DNA of 64,000 nt, taken from positions 774,501 to 838,500 of the forward strand of contig WAEK01000020.1 in the NCBI GenBank assembly GCA_011634665.1, given 5' to 3'. A program made the position numbers and the translations under genes. Source of the DNA: Mortierella sp. BCC40632. Its lineage: Eukaryota; Mortierellomycota; Mortierellomycetes; Mortierellales; Mortierellaceae. The notes beneath the pieces are model-generated. The model was not told the DNA's origin. It ran no database searches and saw only the letters and a program-made list of their open reading frames with translations. Below, piece after piece: positions 34,393-46,357 of this stretch (positions are counted from its first letter, which is position 1; each line of letters opens with the position of its first letter).

Positions 34393-34850
34393 AAAGGAGA
34401 CAAAGAGCTACTTTTCTATCTGTGTGCTTTGACTTCAAAAAAAAATAAAAATTAAAAAAAAATGAGCAAAGTAAAGCAAAGCAAAGGCAAAAAAAAAAAA
34501 AAAAAAGAGAGAGAGAGAGAGATAGAGAAGCAAGGAACCCCCCATTGATGACTGTGTGGTATGAGGTGGTTGGCTCTTCTATATTCTGAATTCCCAACCC
34601 TCCTAAATCGTGTGCATCTGGTCAAAAAAAATTCCAGACCGAGCCACTAATGAAATTGGCTTATAGTTTGCCCTTTTTTTTTCTTTCACTTCTTCCTTGT
34701 CTTTTTACTCCTTATCCAGCACAGACAGACAAGCAGCTCCTAGTAGATCCATTGACACTCACTCACCTCGGCTTTAGCACAAAAAGTGTTGCCCAGTAAC
34801 ATAAAAGTACAACTTCCAGCCCAATTCAGCCAAAATCAGGTTGTTAGATC
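34393..34850. other. Intergenic between RPN5 and the Kre9-like gene
   Basis: A-rich just after the RPN5 stop (about 34437-34462 and 34489-34506, probable 3' UTR and poly(A) region) with a GA run at about 34506-34526. It then becomes the upstream region of the next plus-strand gene. No gene seen. Confidence 0.5.
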
Positions 34851-37040
34851 ATGGCGATGACCAAGAAAAAGCGGACAAGGCTGTCCTTGTTGCCAACTCT
34901 GGCTGTCGTACTCTTTTCGTCTGCTCTACTCCATAACAGTCATGCTCTCCCTCTACAAATCGACATATCCAGCTCTTTGATGCCCGAGACTCCACCCGCC
35001 TCATCAGTCAACGCCCCTGCGACTCTAGACAGATCATCGGAAGAAAGCCATCTCCGCTTCACGCCGGAGCTGAGTGACATCTTGACTCCCGGCATGGGAA
35101 CAGTCGAGATCATGAACAGTGACGAGGCTGACCGACAGAAGCGGCGGAGACGACGGAAAAAGAAAAAGTTGCTGCAAGGCCCCGGTCCAGTCCAAAGCAC
35201 TCACTATGCCCCGTCTTCGATGGACCTTCACAGTGTTCACGGGTTTTCACTCAAGCGTATCGATACACCTTGGAGACACTTGATGACATATACGTTGCAA
35301 TGGGAAACAGGGCATGGCTTTACCCAGCAGTTCGGTTGGACACCCACAGACGACTCAGATTCGACATTGATGAGTCCAGCTCTACAGGTGCATAAAGTGT
35401 CCGCGGATTCGTCGGGAATCAGTGGTTCTGAACCTCAGCAGTCATCCAACCCAGGATCAAAGTCTTCATCTTTAACACCGCCCTCTCTTGCATTACGAGG
35501 CCCCTTGACTATGGATATCCATCTCGTCCCACTGGACACGGCCAAGACCACTGAGCTGGTCCTCAGTCGAGTACCCGTGTCGGTTGGTCAGATCACGCTA
35601 CAGCTTCGGACAGAGGTGCCCACGGGCTGGTACAGGCTCTTGATCAACTTTTGGGATGAAGGGAGTGGCGAGAGACCAAAGGAGAGTCGTCGCCGGTTGG
35701 AGACTCAAAAGAAGCAACGTCCTGAACCCTGGGATCTGTCCACTTCCAATTTGGTTTATGGACCAGGACAACCCAAGCCTAACATGGCTGATGAGCGGGG
35801 GAGCTTTTTACCTCGTCAGGTTGGACTCTGGAGAGGTCCCGATGTCATCGAAGTGACTGATCTTGACATAGCCAATGAGGAATGGACCGAGTTTGTCGAG
35901 ACACTGAGTCAGGAAACAATGCAAGAGAGGATAGGATCTACGAGTGAGTCCTGGAGAAAGGCTGAACTACGACATGCGATGTTTAATAATCAGAGAGCAA
36001 TGCAAGGGTTCCGATCGTTTGTGGATCCTGCAGGACCGCAGAGGGGGTCCTGGAGTCATTGGGCATCAAGTTTTCTCCGTCCTTGGCTTCCGTTCGGTGG
36101 TCAAAGTAGAGGCAATGACAACGACAACATGGGCATAGATGATGGTGCCGAAGCTAGACTTGGTGCTTTGGAGAGCAAGGATATGGCGTATAAGCGGTCT
36201 CGTTTTAACCAGAAGAACTTCCGGTTCAAAGAAGCTCTAGCTATTATGAGTGAAAGGGATCTCTATCCAGATTATACGCGAGAAGAACTTGAAGTCATGG
36301 AAGATGAGGTGGTGGAGAGAAGACAGCAGTTGGCTCGAGAACGCAAGAACAAGAATGACATTCATTCCTCTCAGAAAGGCAAGGAGAAGGACGCAGTTCA
36401 TGCCCAGAAACAGACTGCAAAGGCGGCCCGATTGCAACTACAGAAAGCCCTTGAAATGTGGAACAATCAAAAGTTTGGCCATAAAGAGGACAAGAAGCAA
36501 CAGAACACATCGCCTTTAGATCTCAAGGTTCGGATCGAGAATGGAAAGGTGGTAATGCCCATCGATGCTGTCGTGGGGTGGAGATCGAATCGCGAGCGCG
36601 TTGTGAGCTGGGAGGTCACGAATGAACTGATCGCTGATGGTGTCTTGATGGACATTGAGCTGGTTGAAGTATTATCTCCGTTGCCTCCAGCTCAAGAGAA
36701 CGGTCGACACGGTCGCCAACATTCACTCCTTGTGACTGACAACATTCAACTACCATCTCAAGACGAAGAGAAGAATAGTCAGCCTAAGAATGAGAGAGCA
36801 GAGCAGGCCATTGTGGCACAGAAACAACATCAACAACAGCCTTCACGCGCCGTGGTCCTGACAGACCACATCCCAGGTCATTGGGGAGCAATGGCGGTGA
36901 GGATACCAGCCTGGGTTGATTCGGGTGCATATCAGATACGACTTTCGGGCGTTGGGCGACAAGGGGTGCGATGGGAGGATGTCAGTCAGCCGTTCTGGGT
37001 CCATTCAGACCCTTACCTCTATAGATTTGCGCCATCCTAG
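34851..37040 (+). CDS. Secreted protein with two Kre9/Knh1-like Ig modules
   Basis: One uninterrupted frame of 729 residues. The start (MAMTKKKRTR) is followed by a signal-peptide core (LSLLPTLAVVLFSSALL) and cleavage near SHA. An unusual polybasic patch (KRRRRRKKKK) at about residue 95 could be a processing site. Two stretches look like the Ig-like wall-protein module of the Kre9/Knh1 family. The first is at about residues 135-275 (TYTLQWETGHGF, then PTGWYRLLINFWDE). The second is at about residues 570-725 (VVGWRSNRERVVSWEV, MDIELVEVL, DSGAYQIRLSGVG, SQPFWVHSD). Between them is a charged, likely coiled-coil region (YTREELEVMEDEVVERRQQL and following). Known family members act in beta-1,6-glucan or wall assembly; here the assignment is by pattern only. 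Another secreted family remains possible. Confidence 0.8.
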   Translation: MAMTKKKRTRLSLLPTLAVVLFSSALLHNSHALPLQIDISSSLMPETPPASSVNAPATLDRSSEESHLRFTPELSDILTPGMGTVEIMNSDEADRQKRRRRRKKKKLLQGPGPVQSTHYAPSSMDLHSVHGFSLKRIDTPWRHLMTYTLQWETGHGFTQQFGWTPTDDSDSTLMSPALQVHKVSADSSGISGSEPQQSSNPGSKSSSLTPPSLALRGPLTMDIHLVPLDTAKTTELVLSRVPVSVGQITLQLRTEVPTGWYRLLINFWDEGSGERPKESRRRLETQKKQRPEPWDLSTSNLVYGPGQPKPNMADERGSFLPRQVGLWRGPDVIEVTDLDIANEEWTEFVETLSQETMQERIGSTSESWRKAELRHAMFNNQRAMQGFRSFVDPAGPQRGSWSHWASSFLRPWLPFGGQSRGNDNDNMGIDDGAEARLGALESKDMAYKRSRFNQKNFRFKEALAIMSERDLYPDYTREELEVMEDEVVERRQQLARERKNKNDIHSSQKGKEKDAVHAQKQTAKAARLQLQKALEMWNNQKFGHKEDKKQQNTSPLDLKVRIENGKVVMPIDAVVGWRSNRERVVSWEVTNELIADGVLMDIELVEVLSPLPPAQENGRHGRQHSLLVTDNIQLPSQDEEKNSQPKNERAEQAIVAQKQHQQQPSRAVVLTDHIPGHWGAMAVRIPAWVDSGAYQIRLSGVGRQGVRWEDVSQPFWVHSDPYLYRFAPS

Positions 37041-37397
37041 ATCCACAACGAAATTTGTAAATATAGCGCGGGGGAGGTTGGCTGCAACACTTTAACGGTC
37101 GATAGCGAGGACTGCGCGGAGAAATTGGGAGAGAGGAGCACCAGCCCATTACGACTGACTGCTCTTTCTTTCTCTTTGTCTCTCTCTCACACACTCTCTC
37201 TCTTCATTCCTGTTGGTACTCTACCGAATCTAATAACTTGTTCATCCGGAGCAACCTGTACATTCCCCAATCTTCATTCTCTCCGCCCGTCTCTTCTCTC
37301 CTGTACTAGGCCTATACCTGGACAAGATTCTTTTCCGTCACAACCCCGGATCGAGAGACTCTCCCTTCTCCTCCCCCCTTCTTTTCGGACTAGACAC

Positions 37398-39230
37398 ATG
37401 GCAGCTGACCAGCCAAAGACAAGAAGGCCTGCCAGTAGGTCAAGAGCAGAGGGGGCTTTTTTTTTTTTTGCATCACGACCTGTTATAATGTCTTCCCCTT
37501 CACTTCCACTAGAGACTGGGAATGGAGTAGAGGGGCGGCATGAGTAGTGGCTTCTTTTTACTCTGGTCGAAATCATGGTCATGCCTTTTAAACTGACTGC
37601 ATTCCTGCGCTCTTTCATGTTTCGAATGGATGGTGCATAGACACGGCGTTCAAGCAGCAGAGACTCAAAGCATGGCAGCCTATCCTAACCCCAAAGACGG
37701 TGCTCCCAGCGCTCATCATCATCGGTGTCTTGTTTGCACCCCTGGGCGGGCTGTTGCTCTGGGCGAATGATACGGTGCGTGATCCCTAGCAGACCCTGGC
37801 AGGGAGGAGCATATCAGGCGCATGTCAGGCACACCGACAAAGGAGTACCTTCTCTTTCGAGTCCCTGGCATTCAACTTACTTCTTGTGTTTCCGTATCCC
37901 CCTTTCCAATGGACCGAGAATAGGTGTCTGAGCTGGTGATTGACTATACTGACTGCGACAAGACTGGACCACAGTTTGTGCGAGTGCCTTCCGATGCCTA
38001 CTCCGCCAATTTTGCAGACACCTCTAACGATGATAGTCTTCCACCCGAGTACATGTCGCGGCCAGACGTTGGTACTGGCAACAATGCCACTTGGAGAACA
38101 ACCAAATGCACTGTCAGGTTCAACATCCCTGTCACCATGAAGAAACCTATCTTTGTCTACTACCGACTGACCAACTTTTATCAGAATCATCGTCGATTTG
38201 TCAAGAGCATGGATTCGAAACAACTCTCGGGGGCCGCTAGGACAGCTGCAGAACTCAAGGGTGGATCTTGCGAACCACTCTCGGTCATTGTCGAGAATGG
38301 TGTTCAATACCCCATCTACCCATGTGGACTCATTGCCAACTCGATGTTTAATGGTTCGTCGCGTGCTCCGTCAGCTGGGTCACCCAATAACAGCGCCTAG
38401 TTCTGAGTAGATTCTTGACCAACCAGCATCTCCTTTCTTTTTTTGTTTCTTGATTCCTTGAATAGACACCTTTGGACTATTCTTATATCCTGCGGATACC
38501 GCAACAAACGACAACAGACCATTTATCCTCACAGACACAGGCATTGCATGGCAGGGAGACACTCACAAGTATGGTAAACAGACCTATCCAGACCTGAGCA
38601 TGATCCGTCCACCTCCCAACTGGAGGAATTTCCCTAACGGGTACACGGCCGCGTCACCGCCACCCGACCTGACCAAGGACCCTCATTTCCAAGTCTGGAT
38701 GCGGCCCGCGGGATTACCCAATTTCCGAAAGCTGTATTCTAAAAATGAGGAAGACAATCTGCCGAAAGGAAACTACACGATTGATATTGACATGAGTATG
38801 GTCTAATGACTTCCGATGGAGCTGACGTTCTCCTCTGGCTAGTGGATCCGGGTTGTTGTTGTTTATTGATGAACCAAGAAACCGGTATTCTGACATATTT
38901 CTTTCTTTCCTCTTTCATTCCTTGCCTTGACCAGACTATAATGTGACATCCTATGGCGGAACCAAATCTATTGTCATCACGACCGTTTCATTTATGGGTG
39001 GACGTAGTCCTTTTATTGGTATCGCCTACATTGTCGTGGGTGTACTTTGTGTGGTTTTGGGATTGTTGTTCACGGCACGCCATCTCTACAAGCCAAGGGC
39101 CATTGGAGATCACACGTATTTGTCTTGGCATCAAAAGGCAGAGCCTGCAGAAGATGATCTATTCTCCAACGAAGATAGTCCTAATAATGGAAACCGAGGC
39201 TCCTCAACAGGCGTCAGTGTCCGGCATTAA
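37398..39230 (+). CDS. CDC50: CDC50/LEM3-family subunit of P4-ATPase phospholipid flippase
   Basis: Five exons join in phase: 37398-37434, 37641-37774, 37924-38353, 38466-38795 and 38935-39230, giving 408 residues. The N-terminus has the family signature RRPANTAFKQQRLKAWQPIL, then membrane segment 1 (LPALIIIGVLFAPLGGLLLW). The luminal domain follows with the expected paired cysteines and glycosylation sites, including FVYYRLTNFYQNHRRFVKS, YPCGLIANSMFND, PPNWRNFPNGY and FQVWMRPAGLPNFRKLY. Membrane segment 2 is IGIAYIVVGVLCVVLGLLF, with a short cytoplasmic tail. It chaperones and completes type-IV P-ATPases that move aminophospholipids across Golgi, endosome or plasma membranes. The ATG at 37398 is the only start giving the conserved N-terminus. 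The exon-3 donor (GTTCGT) is weak but fixed by phase. Confidence 0.95.
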
Positions 39231-40210
39231 GTCATAGACCTGCTTTTGGTATGAGATAACAAGAAAAGAGAAAGTGCTTGACACTGGTCGATGGTTGTTG
39301 TAGTGCGCGTGTTTGTGTGTGTGTGTCTCTCTCTCTCTCTCTCTTTTTTTTTTTTTGTTTTGTTTTTTTAGTCATTGGTAAAAGAGTAAAACGATCATTG
39401 CTTTGCCCAACTCAACCGTTGGATCAGCCAAAGCATAGTCATTGCCACTTTCAAACTGTCCATTGGCGACGTTCTGCGAAAGAAAGGTAGAGAATATAGA
39501 GGCGAGTCCCGATTGACCTAGAGTAGACTAGATGATGTGCCTATTTTGGTGGGGACTCCTCTGCTTGATGACACGGTATCAACCCCTGCACATTACTGCT
39601 CATCTTGAACGAGTAGGCTTATCGCGCGAAGCCTGCATTTTCTTGCTGCTTTCTTTGTTCAAGCTTGAAAGCCATCGGCTTTTCACCCCTCTCCTTGGTC
39701 CTTCCCCGTTGCGTTGCATTCCGTCTCCTACCCCTCTTGCGAAAAAAGAAAAAAAAAATCCGTCGCTCTCCTTCCTCGACCTTTCTTTCTTTCTTTATCT
39801 CTTTCTCTCGCTCTCTTTGTCTCTGACAAGAAGCCAACCCTTGTTCTCCTTTAGCCCGGCTGTGTGCATGCGTGAGCGAGTGGATGGAAACAAACGCTGC
39901 TGGAGGAAACATGGGGCCGCTCTCCTTTGGCTTCCGTGCTCGGCTACCACTCGCCGGATGGATCCGACCTGCTGCCTTTGAGAGGTTCATGAACGTGGGC
40001 ATTACGGCCGAGGGATTGGTCCTCCCACACCCCCTCCTCCCTCCCCTTTTTCTTTCTCTCTCTCTCTCTTTCTTTCTCCACCGACACAAGTCTCCGTCGT
40101 GGTCAGTCTTTTTGACCCTTTCATCCCCTTTGTTTTGGCCATGGCGCCAACGCGCCGGGATTGCATCCTTCCAGGTTTGCAATTGAATACATAGGCGCCG
40201 ACTTGGATGT

Positions 40211-40248
<38 letters not shown>

Positions 40249-40515
40249 CTCTCTTCTTTCTTCTCTCTCTTCTGCATTGGCAACGTCGCGCAGTCGAACA
40301 CTATAGCGGCAGTGTTCATCCCCTTCTTCTCTCTCGCTTCCTCTCCATCGTTTGATCACCACTCTCGCCACTAGACAAGTGGTCGAACCCCCTCCTCTCC
40401 CCCTCCCCCTTCCCTCAACCGACTTGTCCATCTGTTCCCTTCCATTCGCGAGTCTTTCTACCTTCCATTCCTCATCACTTTACGCAGCAACCCGAACGAT
40501 TCCCAGCTTTCAACA
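39231..40515. other. Intergenic, no gene seen
   Basis: Contains GT/CT runs (about 39315-39355), pyrimidine-rich stretches (about 39780-39830 and 40040-40080), and a T-run of about 32 (40214-40248). The open frames here are low-complexity translations. Confidence 0.5.
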
Positions 40516-42833
40516 ATGCTTGCTAAAGGCAAGGCATGTATTCTGTACTTTTCTTTGGGGAGGAAGAGCCTCTCGCATTTACCGATCCTCGACTCGAAAT
40601 ATCACTCACTGACCGAGCTAGGGTATTCTCTTTTCACATTCTCAATGCGCCTATAAAAACACAAAACCGTCAAAAACAGGTTACCGATGGCGTCGTCTAC
40701 TTTCGATCCTAGTCCTGTTGCTTTTGATCATTGCCTTGACCCAGAATAGTCTTGCAAATGCACAAGACACGGACAATGAAGAAAGCAGCGATGATAGTCC
40801 GGACTCAGACGAAGACAACACTTTCTCGGATGCGATCGATGATATCGATGACGATCCACCTGCCATAGATGTATTGCCCACCTCAACCTCGTCTGCTCCG
40901 GGGCTGGTCACAACTTCAATTCCTGCTGCTACCATTACTCCTACGCAATCCTTCGACCCGGCCGCTCCTTCCAAGACCCCCGACATTATCAGATCCGGGA
41001 CAGCTAGTCCTGAGTGTGAGGTCATTGCAGACCTTTACAAGGCCACGGGGCCTTGGCGATTCGTCCCGGACACGGTCAATTGCTGTAACACCGAGTATCC
41101 GAATTCTGCCGCCATTAAATGTAGCCCCAATGGTCAGATTGTTTACATATTCTTGGCTGGTAAGAGATGATCACAGTTATGGAAGGGGGTGGAGGGATGT
41201 GTGTGTGCGTGTGTGTGCATAGGGTTGGGAGGAGGAAAGAGATGGTAATCGAGTCGGTCTTCTGATGTCATGCTCTTTTCTTTTCTTTTTACAGGGCAAG
41301 GGCTCACAGGGCAATTACCAGAAAGTCTGGGGCGGCTATCCTCGTAAGTTGACTAACATTCAAAGAGAGAGAGAGAGAGAGAGAGAAAGCGAAAAGAAAA
41401 CAAACTAACGACTCTTTTTGATACTCATGAAAATAGGCTTCAGTATCTCCTTCTCAGTTACAATGGTCTCTTTGGAGCAATCCCCCCAAGTCTAGGCAAT
41501 CTGCCACTGTTTATCCTTGGTGCGTTTCTCAAATCAACAATTCTTGTGTTTGGAGATTGGAAAGCTCTATTTTTTGTATGTCTTACAATGTATTCCTTTA
41601 TCTTGTAGATCTTAGCCATAATCGACTCGAGGGGAGCTTACCCGCAGCAGCCGAGAAATGGACAGGTCTCTCGACCTTGAACCTAGAACGAAATGCTCTC
41701 TCCGGTGTCCTCCCAGCTTGGATCACCACCTTGCCCAATCTTCAGTCTTTGGCATTGGGTCAAAATCTCTTCATCACAGGCGACTTGCCTCCGACGTTCA
41801 CGTTCAATGTCGAGCCTGTCTTCAACCTGACCACGGGCAAGGTAGAGCCTTCAATCCCAAAATTCCCAGCCTCAGTTGGACCGGGCAATTACACACCTCC
41901 GGCCTCAATCTTTCTCGAGGCTTTTACACATCTTCCAAAGTTGAAACAATTGAAGCTTGATTCGCTCAATATTGCAGGAGGGTTTCCTTCATCTTGGGAA
42001 CAAAAAATGATCAACTTGACCAAACTTGATCTGTCCAACAACTCGATGCAAGGATTGATTCCTGGTTATTTTGATCGGTTTACGGGGTTGAAGACTCTGT
42101 TGTTGGATCGAAACGAGTTTGGAGGTCAGATCCCTTCGCTTGATTCACTCAAGTCTTTAGCAGGTAAAAAAAAAAAGGCACCTTTTTTCTCTTTCCCCTT
42201 CTCCCTCTTCACTCTTTTATGCTTGATTTGCTTGTAATGTGTGTCACTCATTCTATCTTTTTTCTTTTTTTTTTCTTTTGTTGAATTGGTGATACATGAA
42301 TCTATAGTGCTCGACTTGTCCTACAATCAACTTTCGGGTCCAGTTCCTCCATGGGCCGCAGGACTCAACATCACTACCTTGAACCTCTCCAACAATCTCT
42401 TGTCGGGTCCACTCCCGATGGACAATCATCGAGTCTGGCGTGCTTGTTCAGTGGCGAGCAATTATTTTGTATGCACTCAAGGTCCCGAAAAGATTTTGTC
42501 CGCCAATTGGTTTACGGATTGTCGAGCATCCTGTTCGAACGAACAGCCTCTGGTGCCCTTTGGTATGCCCTTTCTTTGCAAGCTTTCATTCTTTCTTCCT
42601 TATTGAAAAAAAAAAAAAAAAAAAGCCAACTTGAGTGTTTACACCTTTCCTCTCTCTCCTTCTTCGTCCTATTCCATTTTCTTTCTCTAGTTCGACCAGC
42701 GTTCAATATGACCCTGCCAGAGATCAAGGTCAAACAAACTCATAATAGCGCTCAACCGCTTCCTACGTCATTCGCTCTTGTCCAAGCCTTGGTTTTTATG
42801 TTGGGGTCCATGTCCACAGCATTCATTTTTTAG
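40516..42833 (+). CDS. Secreted or surface-anchored leucine-rich-repeat protein
   Basis: Seven exons join in phase: 40516-40537, 40680-41159, 41295-41343, 41437-41519, 41609-42163, 42308-42562 and 42691-42833, giving 528 residues. The first exon codes only MLAKGKA and part of a Cys; the second continues into a signal peptide (RRLLSILVLLLLIIALTQ). An acidic Ser/Asp region and Thr/Pro-rich stretch precede an LRR N-cap (ECEVIADLYKATGPW with a CC pair). Plant-type LRRs follow (LTGQLPESLGRLSSLQYLLL, LSYNGLFGAIPPSLGNLP, LDLSHNRLEGSLP, LDLSYNQLSGPVP). The very end is hydrophobic (SFALVQALVFMLGSMSTAFI) with no basic residue after it, as in GPI-anchor signals. Function unknown; surface recognition or adhesion is inference. 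The small first exon is the least certain part. Confidence 0.82.
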
Positions 42834-42844
42834 AAAGTAATAAT

Positions 42845-42861
42845 AATAAAAAAATAAAAGG
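42845..42861 (+). terminator. Poly(A) signals of the LRR gene
   Basis: An AATAAA (42845-42850) and a following AATAAAA lie just after the TAG of the LRR gene, placed as expected for 3'-end processing. Confidence 0.5.
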
Positions 42862-42869
42862 AGGTTCCT

Positions 42870-43008
42870 GTGCTTTGTATTCTTTAATCAAAATTTTGCC
42901 TGGGAGTGAGAGGGTGATCAGTGCCTGAGTATCGAATAAAGTGGTTTGATAATCGAGAAAGAGTTTGCTCCGCAAGATGTTTTTGTGCTGAAGGCGATCA
43001 TACAAGAT

Positions 43009-43058
<50 letters not shown>

Positions 43059-44404
43059 TTCAAAGAATCTGATCAACTCTGATCAAAGAAGCTCTTTATT
43101 GCCACGTCCTTTTTTTTCTTCTATTCCGCTTGTGCACTCCATGGATACTCCACTTTGTCCTTTCAGGCATCTGTGGTTAAGCATCCGCGTTGAAGTGAGA
43201 TCATCCGTTTTTTTTTTTTTGCAAGTGATTTCCGTGTCTGTGCCAGTATTGAAATGAAGGGAGGAGATAAAACTTCTCCATCAACTTCTTTAGTATCTCT
43301 CCGACAAGAGATCAATGGAATCAACCCAAAATGCCAAAAGAGATTTTTTTTTTTTTCCTTCGATTGTTTATTACTGGATCACATCCCAAGTCACTATCTA
43401 TCCGTCAAATCCCGATGATACCTCTGTTCTTTTTCTTTCTTGACCTACCTTACTTCGCAAACTCAAAGGATGAACAGCAGTATTAACGCGTTTCTTGATC
43501 GGAAACAGGGCTTGATCTATCTGATTCACGCGTGATCACATCCAAAAAGGAGGAGAGGGAAGGGAGAAAAAAAAGGAGGTCGAATGTTAGCCAAAACGTG
43601 TCTCTTCAAATTCATGTCCGTTGGAGTAGAGTGGATGGTGAGGAAAAGAAAAAAGTGCATCGAAAGAAAAGTGATGCGTGATGGATGTGCAGTTTCAGAT
43701 AGGAGCGAAAGATAAAGCATTTGGTCCGCATACTGGCCAGGCGCCAACCTGGTTCCAGTCGGTTGAACTATGTAATCATCATATTGCACGAAGGGGGGAA
43801 GAGGAGATGTGTCTATCGGTGATGAAAAGAGCTCATCAACATACCAATGATTGAATAGAAGGATGCGAAAGAAAAGAATGGTATCGCTCCATGGCGTTCA
43901 GGACCACAGAGGGTAACTAACGCATGTTACTTGGATGGATTGATAGGAGAGGAGATGGATATGGATTGTGAAGAGAAAGGAAAGACGGATTGAAAGAAGC
44001 GAGGCAGATCAAGAGTCTTTTGTCCCTGGCACTCTTCTTGTCTTGGAAGAAAAAAAAAAAGGCAAAGGGGTGGCTTGTCAAAAAGTCCGATCCAAAAGCA
44101 AAGAGACTGGTTTTTTTTTTTCTATGCCGTGCCCTACTTCCACGAACATTTTCACTCGGTTTACGAGTTTATTCTGTTCTCTATCCACGGCACAGGAGGA
44201 AAAAAACCTTTTTTTTTTTTCTCTTTTTGAAGACAATGCACATGTGAGAAGGAAAAAGGCGAGAAGAAAAAAATTCAAGAAGCTGCCAGGGTTTACATAT
44301 AGAATCCACCTCTTCCTTCAATTCAAAAAAAAAAAAAAAAAAAAAAAAATACACCCATCGTCTTATATATTTTTTTTTCTTTCTTTTTTTTTTTTTTTTT
44401 TTTC
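42870..44404. other. Intergenic between convergent genes, no gene seen
   Basis: Between the LRR gene (plus) and the zinc-finger gene (minus). It holds a CA/GA run (about 43008-43054) and A/T homopolymers near 43210, 44110, 44210 and 44325-44402. Frames are short or driven by homopolymers. Confidence 0.5.
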
Positions 44405-46357
44405 TCATGACGAAGAACTTTGCTCTGGTAGCTGGCATCCTGGTCTGTTTTTAGAGTTGGTACGATGACGTCCAAGCGCGTCCAGACGCGAGAAGGACTT
44501 GGCACATCCCGTACATACAAAGGCCTTGCCTCCACCATGGATCTTTGTATGTCGTTTCAAATCATGATTCCGTGCAAACGCCAACTGACAGTGGCTACAA
44601 ATGTATGGCCTCTCATTGGTATGGGTCCTTGAGTGGGACTTGAGATTGTAGAGACGCGCAAACACCTTGTCACAACCTGGGAACGTGCATGGAAACGTCG
44701 GTGCTCCCTCAGGAATGTTGGCTACAGCTTGCTGAGACCCCGAGTTGACACCTGTCTTTCGTTTCTTGCGAGCCGGTGGGTTCTGGCCTGTCTGTCCTGT
44801 TGGGTCTGTCGTGGTCGACCCCGGAATTGAATCATGCGTCGCTCCAAAATCAGATCCCTGGGCAGGGAACGATCCGATCGGTGGGGCCATCAAGGGACCA
44901 TTCGTTACCCCAAGCTCTGCCAGACTTGGGATGCCCGTACTGGTGATGAGTGTATGGAGAGCCTGCTGGATCGCGCTGGCATTCAAACCCGGATCTGGCG
45001 TCCATTTGATATGTGTCTTTCCTGTCGCCTTGTCCACCTCAAAGGTAAAGCCTTGCCCTGTACTCGTCGGTCCTGCAGCAGACGCGTCTGGCTGACTATC
45101 GATTCCGTTACCTGTGTTGTTTGTTCCAATTGTCGTCACATGGTGTTCGCCATTCAGATTTAGGCTCTGTAGCGCATTGTGGTCCAATCCTGGGGTTTCT
45201 GACTGTGACTCTTGAGCTCTAGCGGCAGCAGCTTTGGCAGCTTCAACCTTTGTGGCATTCATGATTGCTTGAGCAAAAGCATGGGTGTCATCTGTGATCT
45301 TCATCTCTGTCGTCTGCTGTGGAGGGAAGCTGATGGCTTGCGATATAGAGAGCAGCGTATCTGACATGGATACGGCATTGACCATGTGTTGATCCACATC
45401 CATTGGATTCTTTGTAGCCGAGGCGTTGGCGTCTTCTGACTTGATTGCTGATGAGTGGTCGAGTCCTATCGTCTGGGAAGCTGTCGAGGTGTCGAGTGAT
45501 TGAGCAATGAGTTGCAATGCTCTCGCTGCTTGATTCTGGTCAAACACTTCCTGAGCCGTCTTTTTGCCATCAGTCTTTTCACTCTGGGAATTCAAAGAAA
45601 GAACCTGATTATAGACTTGATCGACATCAAAGGCCGGTGGCCCTGTCATGGCTGTGTCTTGTGGTGGTGGATTCTCTACTGAGCTTTGTCCATTGTTCTG
45701 ATCCTGATGTGATTCCACCCCTGGTAGAGCAGTGATATGATGTTGCGTCGCTGCAACCGTCGCTGCGGCCACGGCAGCCACGGCGGCAGCGGCAGCCGCA
45801 GCGGTGGCAGCAGCAATCTGATCGTGGACTCCTTCATGAGCGAGGGGGGTCGTTAGGGCCTTTGCTAGCGCCTGGATGTCGTCCGCTGTCGCCTGGCTGA
45901 AGCCCTCTGTGAATCCCTGCGTCTCGGTGGAAATGGCAGTTGGCAGCTGTGCAATAGTTTCGGCTCCAGTTAACAACGATGGCGTTGGCTCAATAGTAAC
46001 TGCTTCTCCTGGCTGTGACTCTACTGCTGGTACATGTGATGCAGGTGCTAGTTCTAGTGCCGTTGATTCTGACGTCGGTGGGTCTGACAACTCTGGTAAC
46101 GTGTCTAGTGCCGGCTTCTGTTCCAGAGTGGGCACAGATTCTGGTGTCGGCTCTAGTACCGTGGGGACATGTTCAGGAGCAGGCAATCCTTGTGGTTCGA
46201 CAGCTGATGTTGGTTCATGTGTAGTCTGTGGCTCTGATGCTAGTTCCTCCTTCAATGTAGGCTCTTCGATGTTGCTCGTGGGGTCTGATGGGGGCGGCTC
46301 TGGCGGATGTTCCGTTTGAGGTTGATTGGTTTGATGGTCCTCGACTGGCTCACTCAT
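44405..46357 (-). CDS. C2H2 zinc-finger transcription factor, Crz1-like
   Basis: One exon; the start [12 protein letters not shown] at 46357 gives 650 residues (an upstream ATG at 46390 would add 11). Most of the protein is low-complexity: Pro/Glu/Thr-rich, then Ala-rich (about residues 180-215), then Gln/Ser/Thr-rich, typical of activation regions. Three fingers sit at the C-terminus: [20 protein letters not shown]...[22 protein letters not shown], and a third that ends in Cys ([19 protein letters not shown]...C). The pattern YNLKSH, HDLKRH, DALGRH with a CCHC third finger is that of calcineurin-responsive Crz1/Prz1 factors. No clear PxIxIT docking motif was seen, so calcineurin control is not shown. 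Nuclear DNA-binding regulator; the exact orthology is inference. Confidence 0.88.
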   Translation of the reverse strand: MSEPVEDHQTNQPQTEHPPEPPPSDPTSNIEEPTLKEELASEPQTTHEPTSAVEPQGLPAPEHVPTVLEPTPESVPTLEQKPALDTLPELSDPPTSESTALELAPASHVPAVESQPGEAVTIEPTPSLLTGAETIAQLPTAISTETQGFTEGFSQATADDIQALAKALTTPLAHEGVHDQIAAATAAAAAAAVAAVAAATVAATQHHITALPGVESHQDQNNGQSSVENPPPQDTAMTGPPAFDVDQVYNQVLSLNSQSEKTDGKKTAQEVFDQNQAARALQLIAQSLDTSTASQTIGLDHSSAIKSEDANASATKNPMDVDQHMVNAVSMSDTLLSISQAISFPPQQTTEMKITDDTHAFAQAIMNATKVEAAKAAAARAQESQSETPGLDHNALQSLNLNGEHHVTTIGTNNTGNGIDSQPDASAAGPTSTGQGFTFEVDKATGKTHIKWTPDPGLNASAIQQALHTLITSTGIPSLAELGVTNGPLMAPPIGSFPAQGSDFGATHDSIPGSTTTDPTGQTGQNPPARKKRKTGVNSGSQQAVANIPEGAPTFPCTFPGCDKVFARLYNLKSHSRTHTNERPYICSHCQLAFARNHDLKRHTKIHGGGKAFVCTGCAKSFSRLDALGRHRTNSKNRPGCQLPEQSSSS

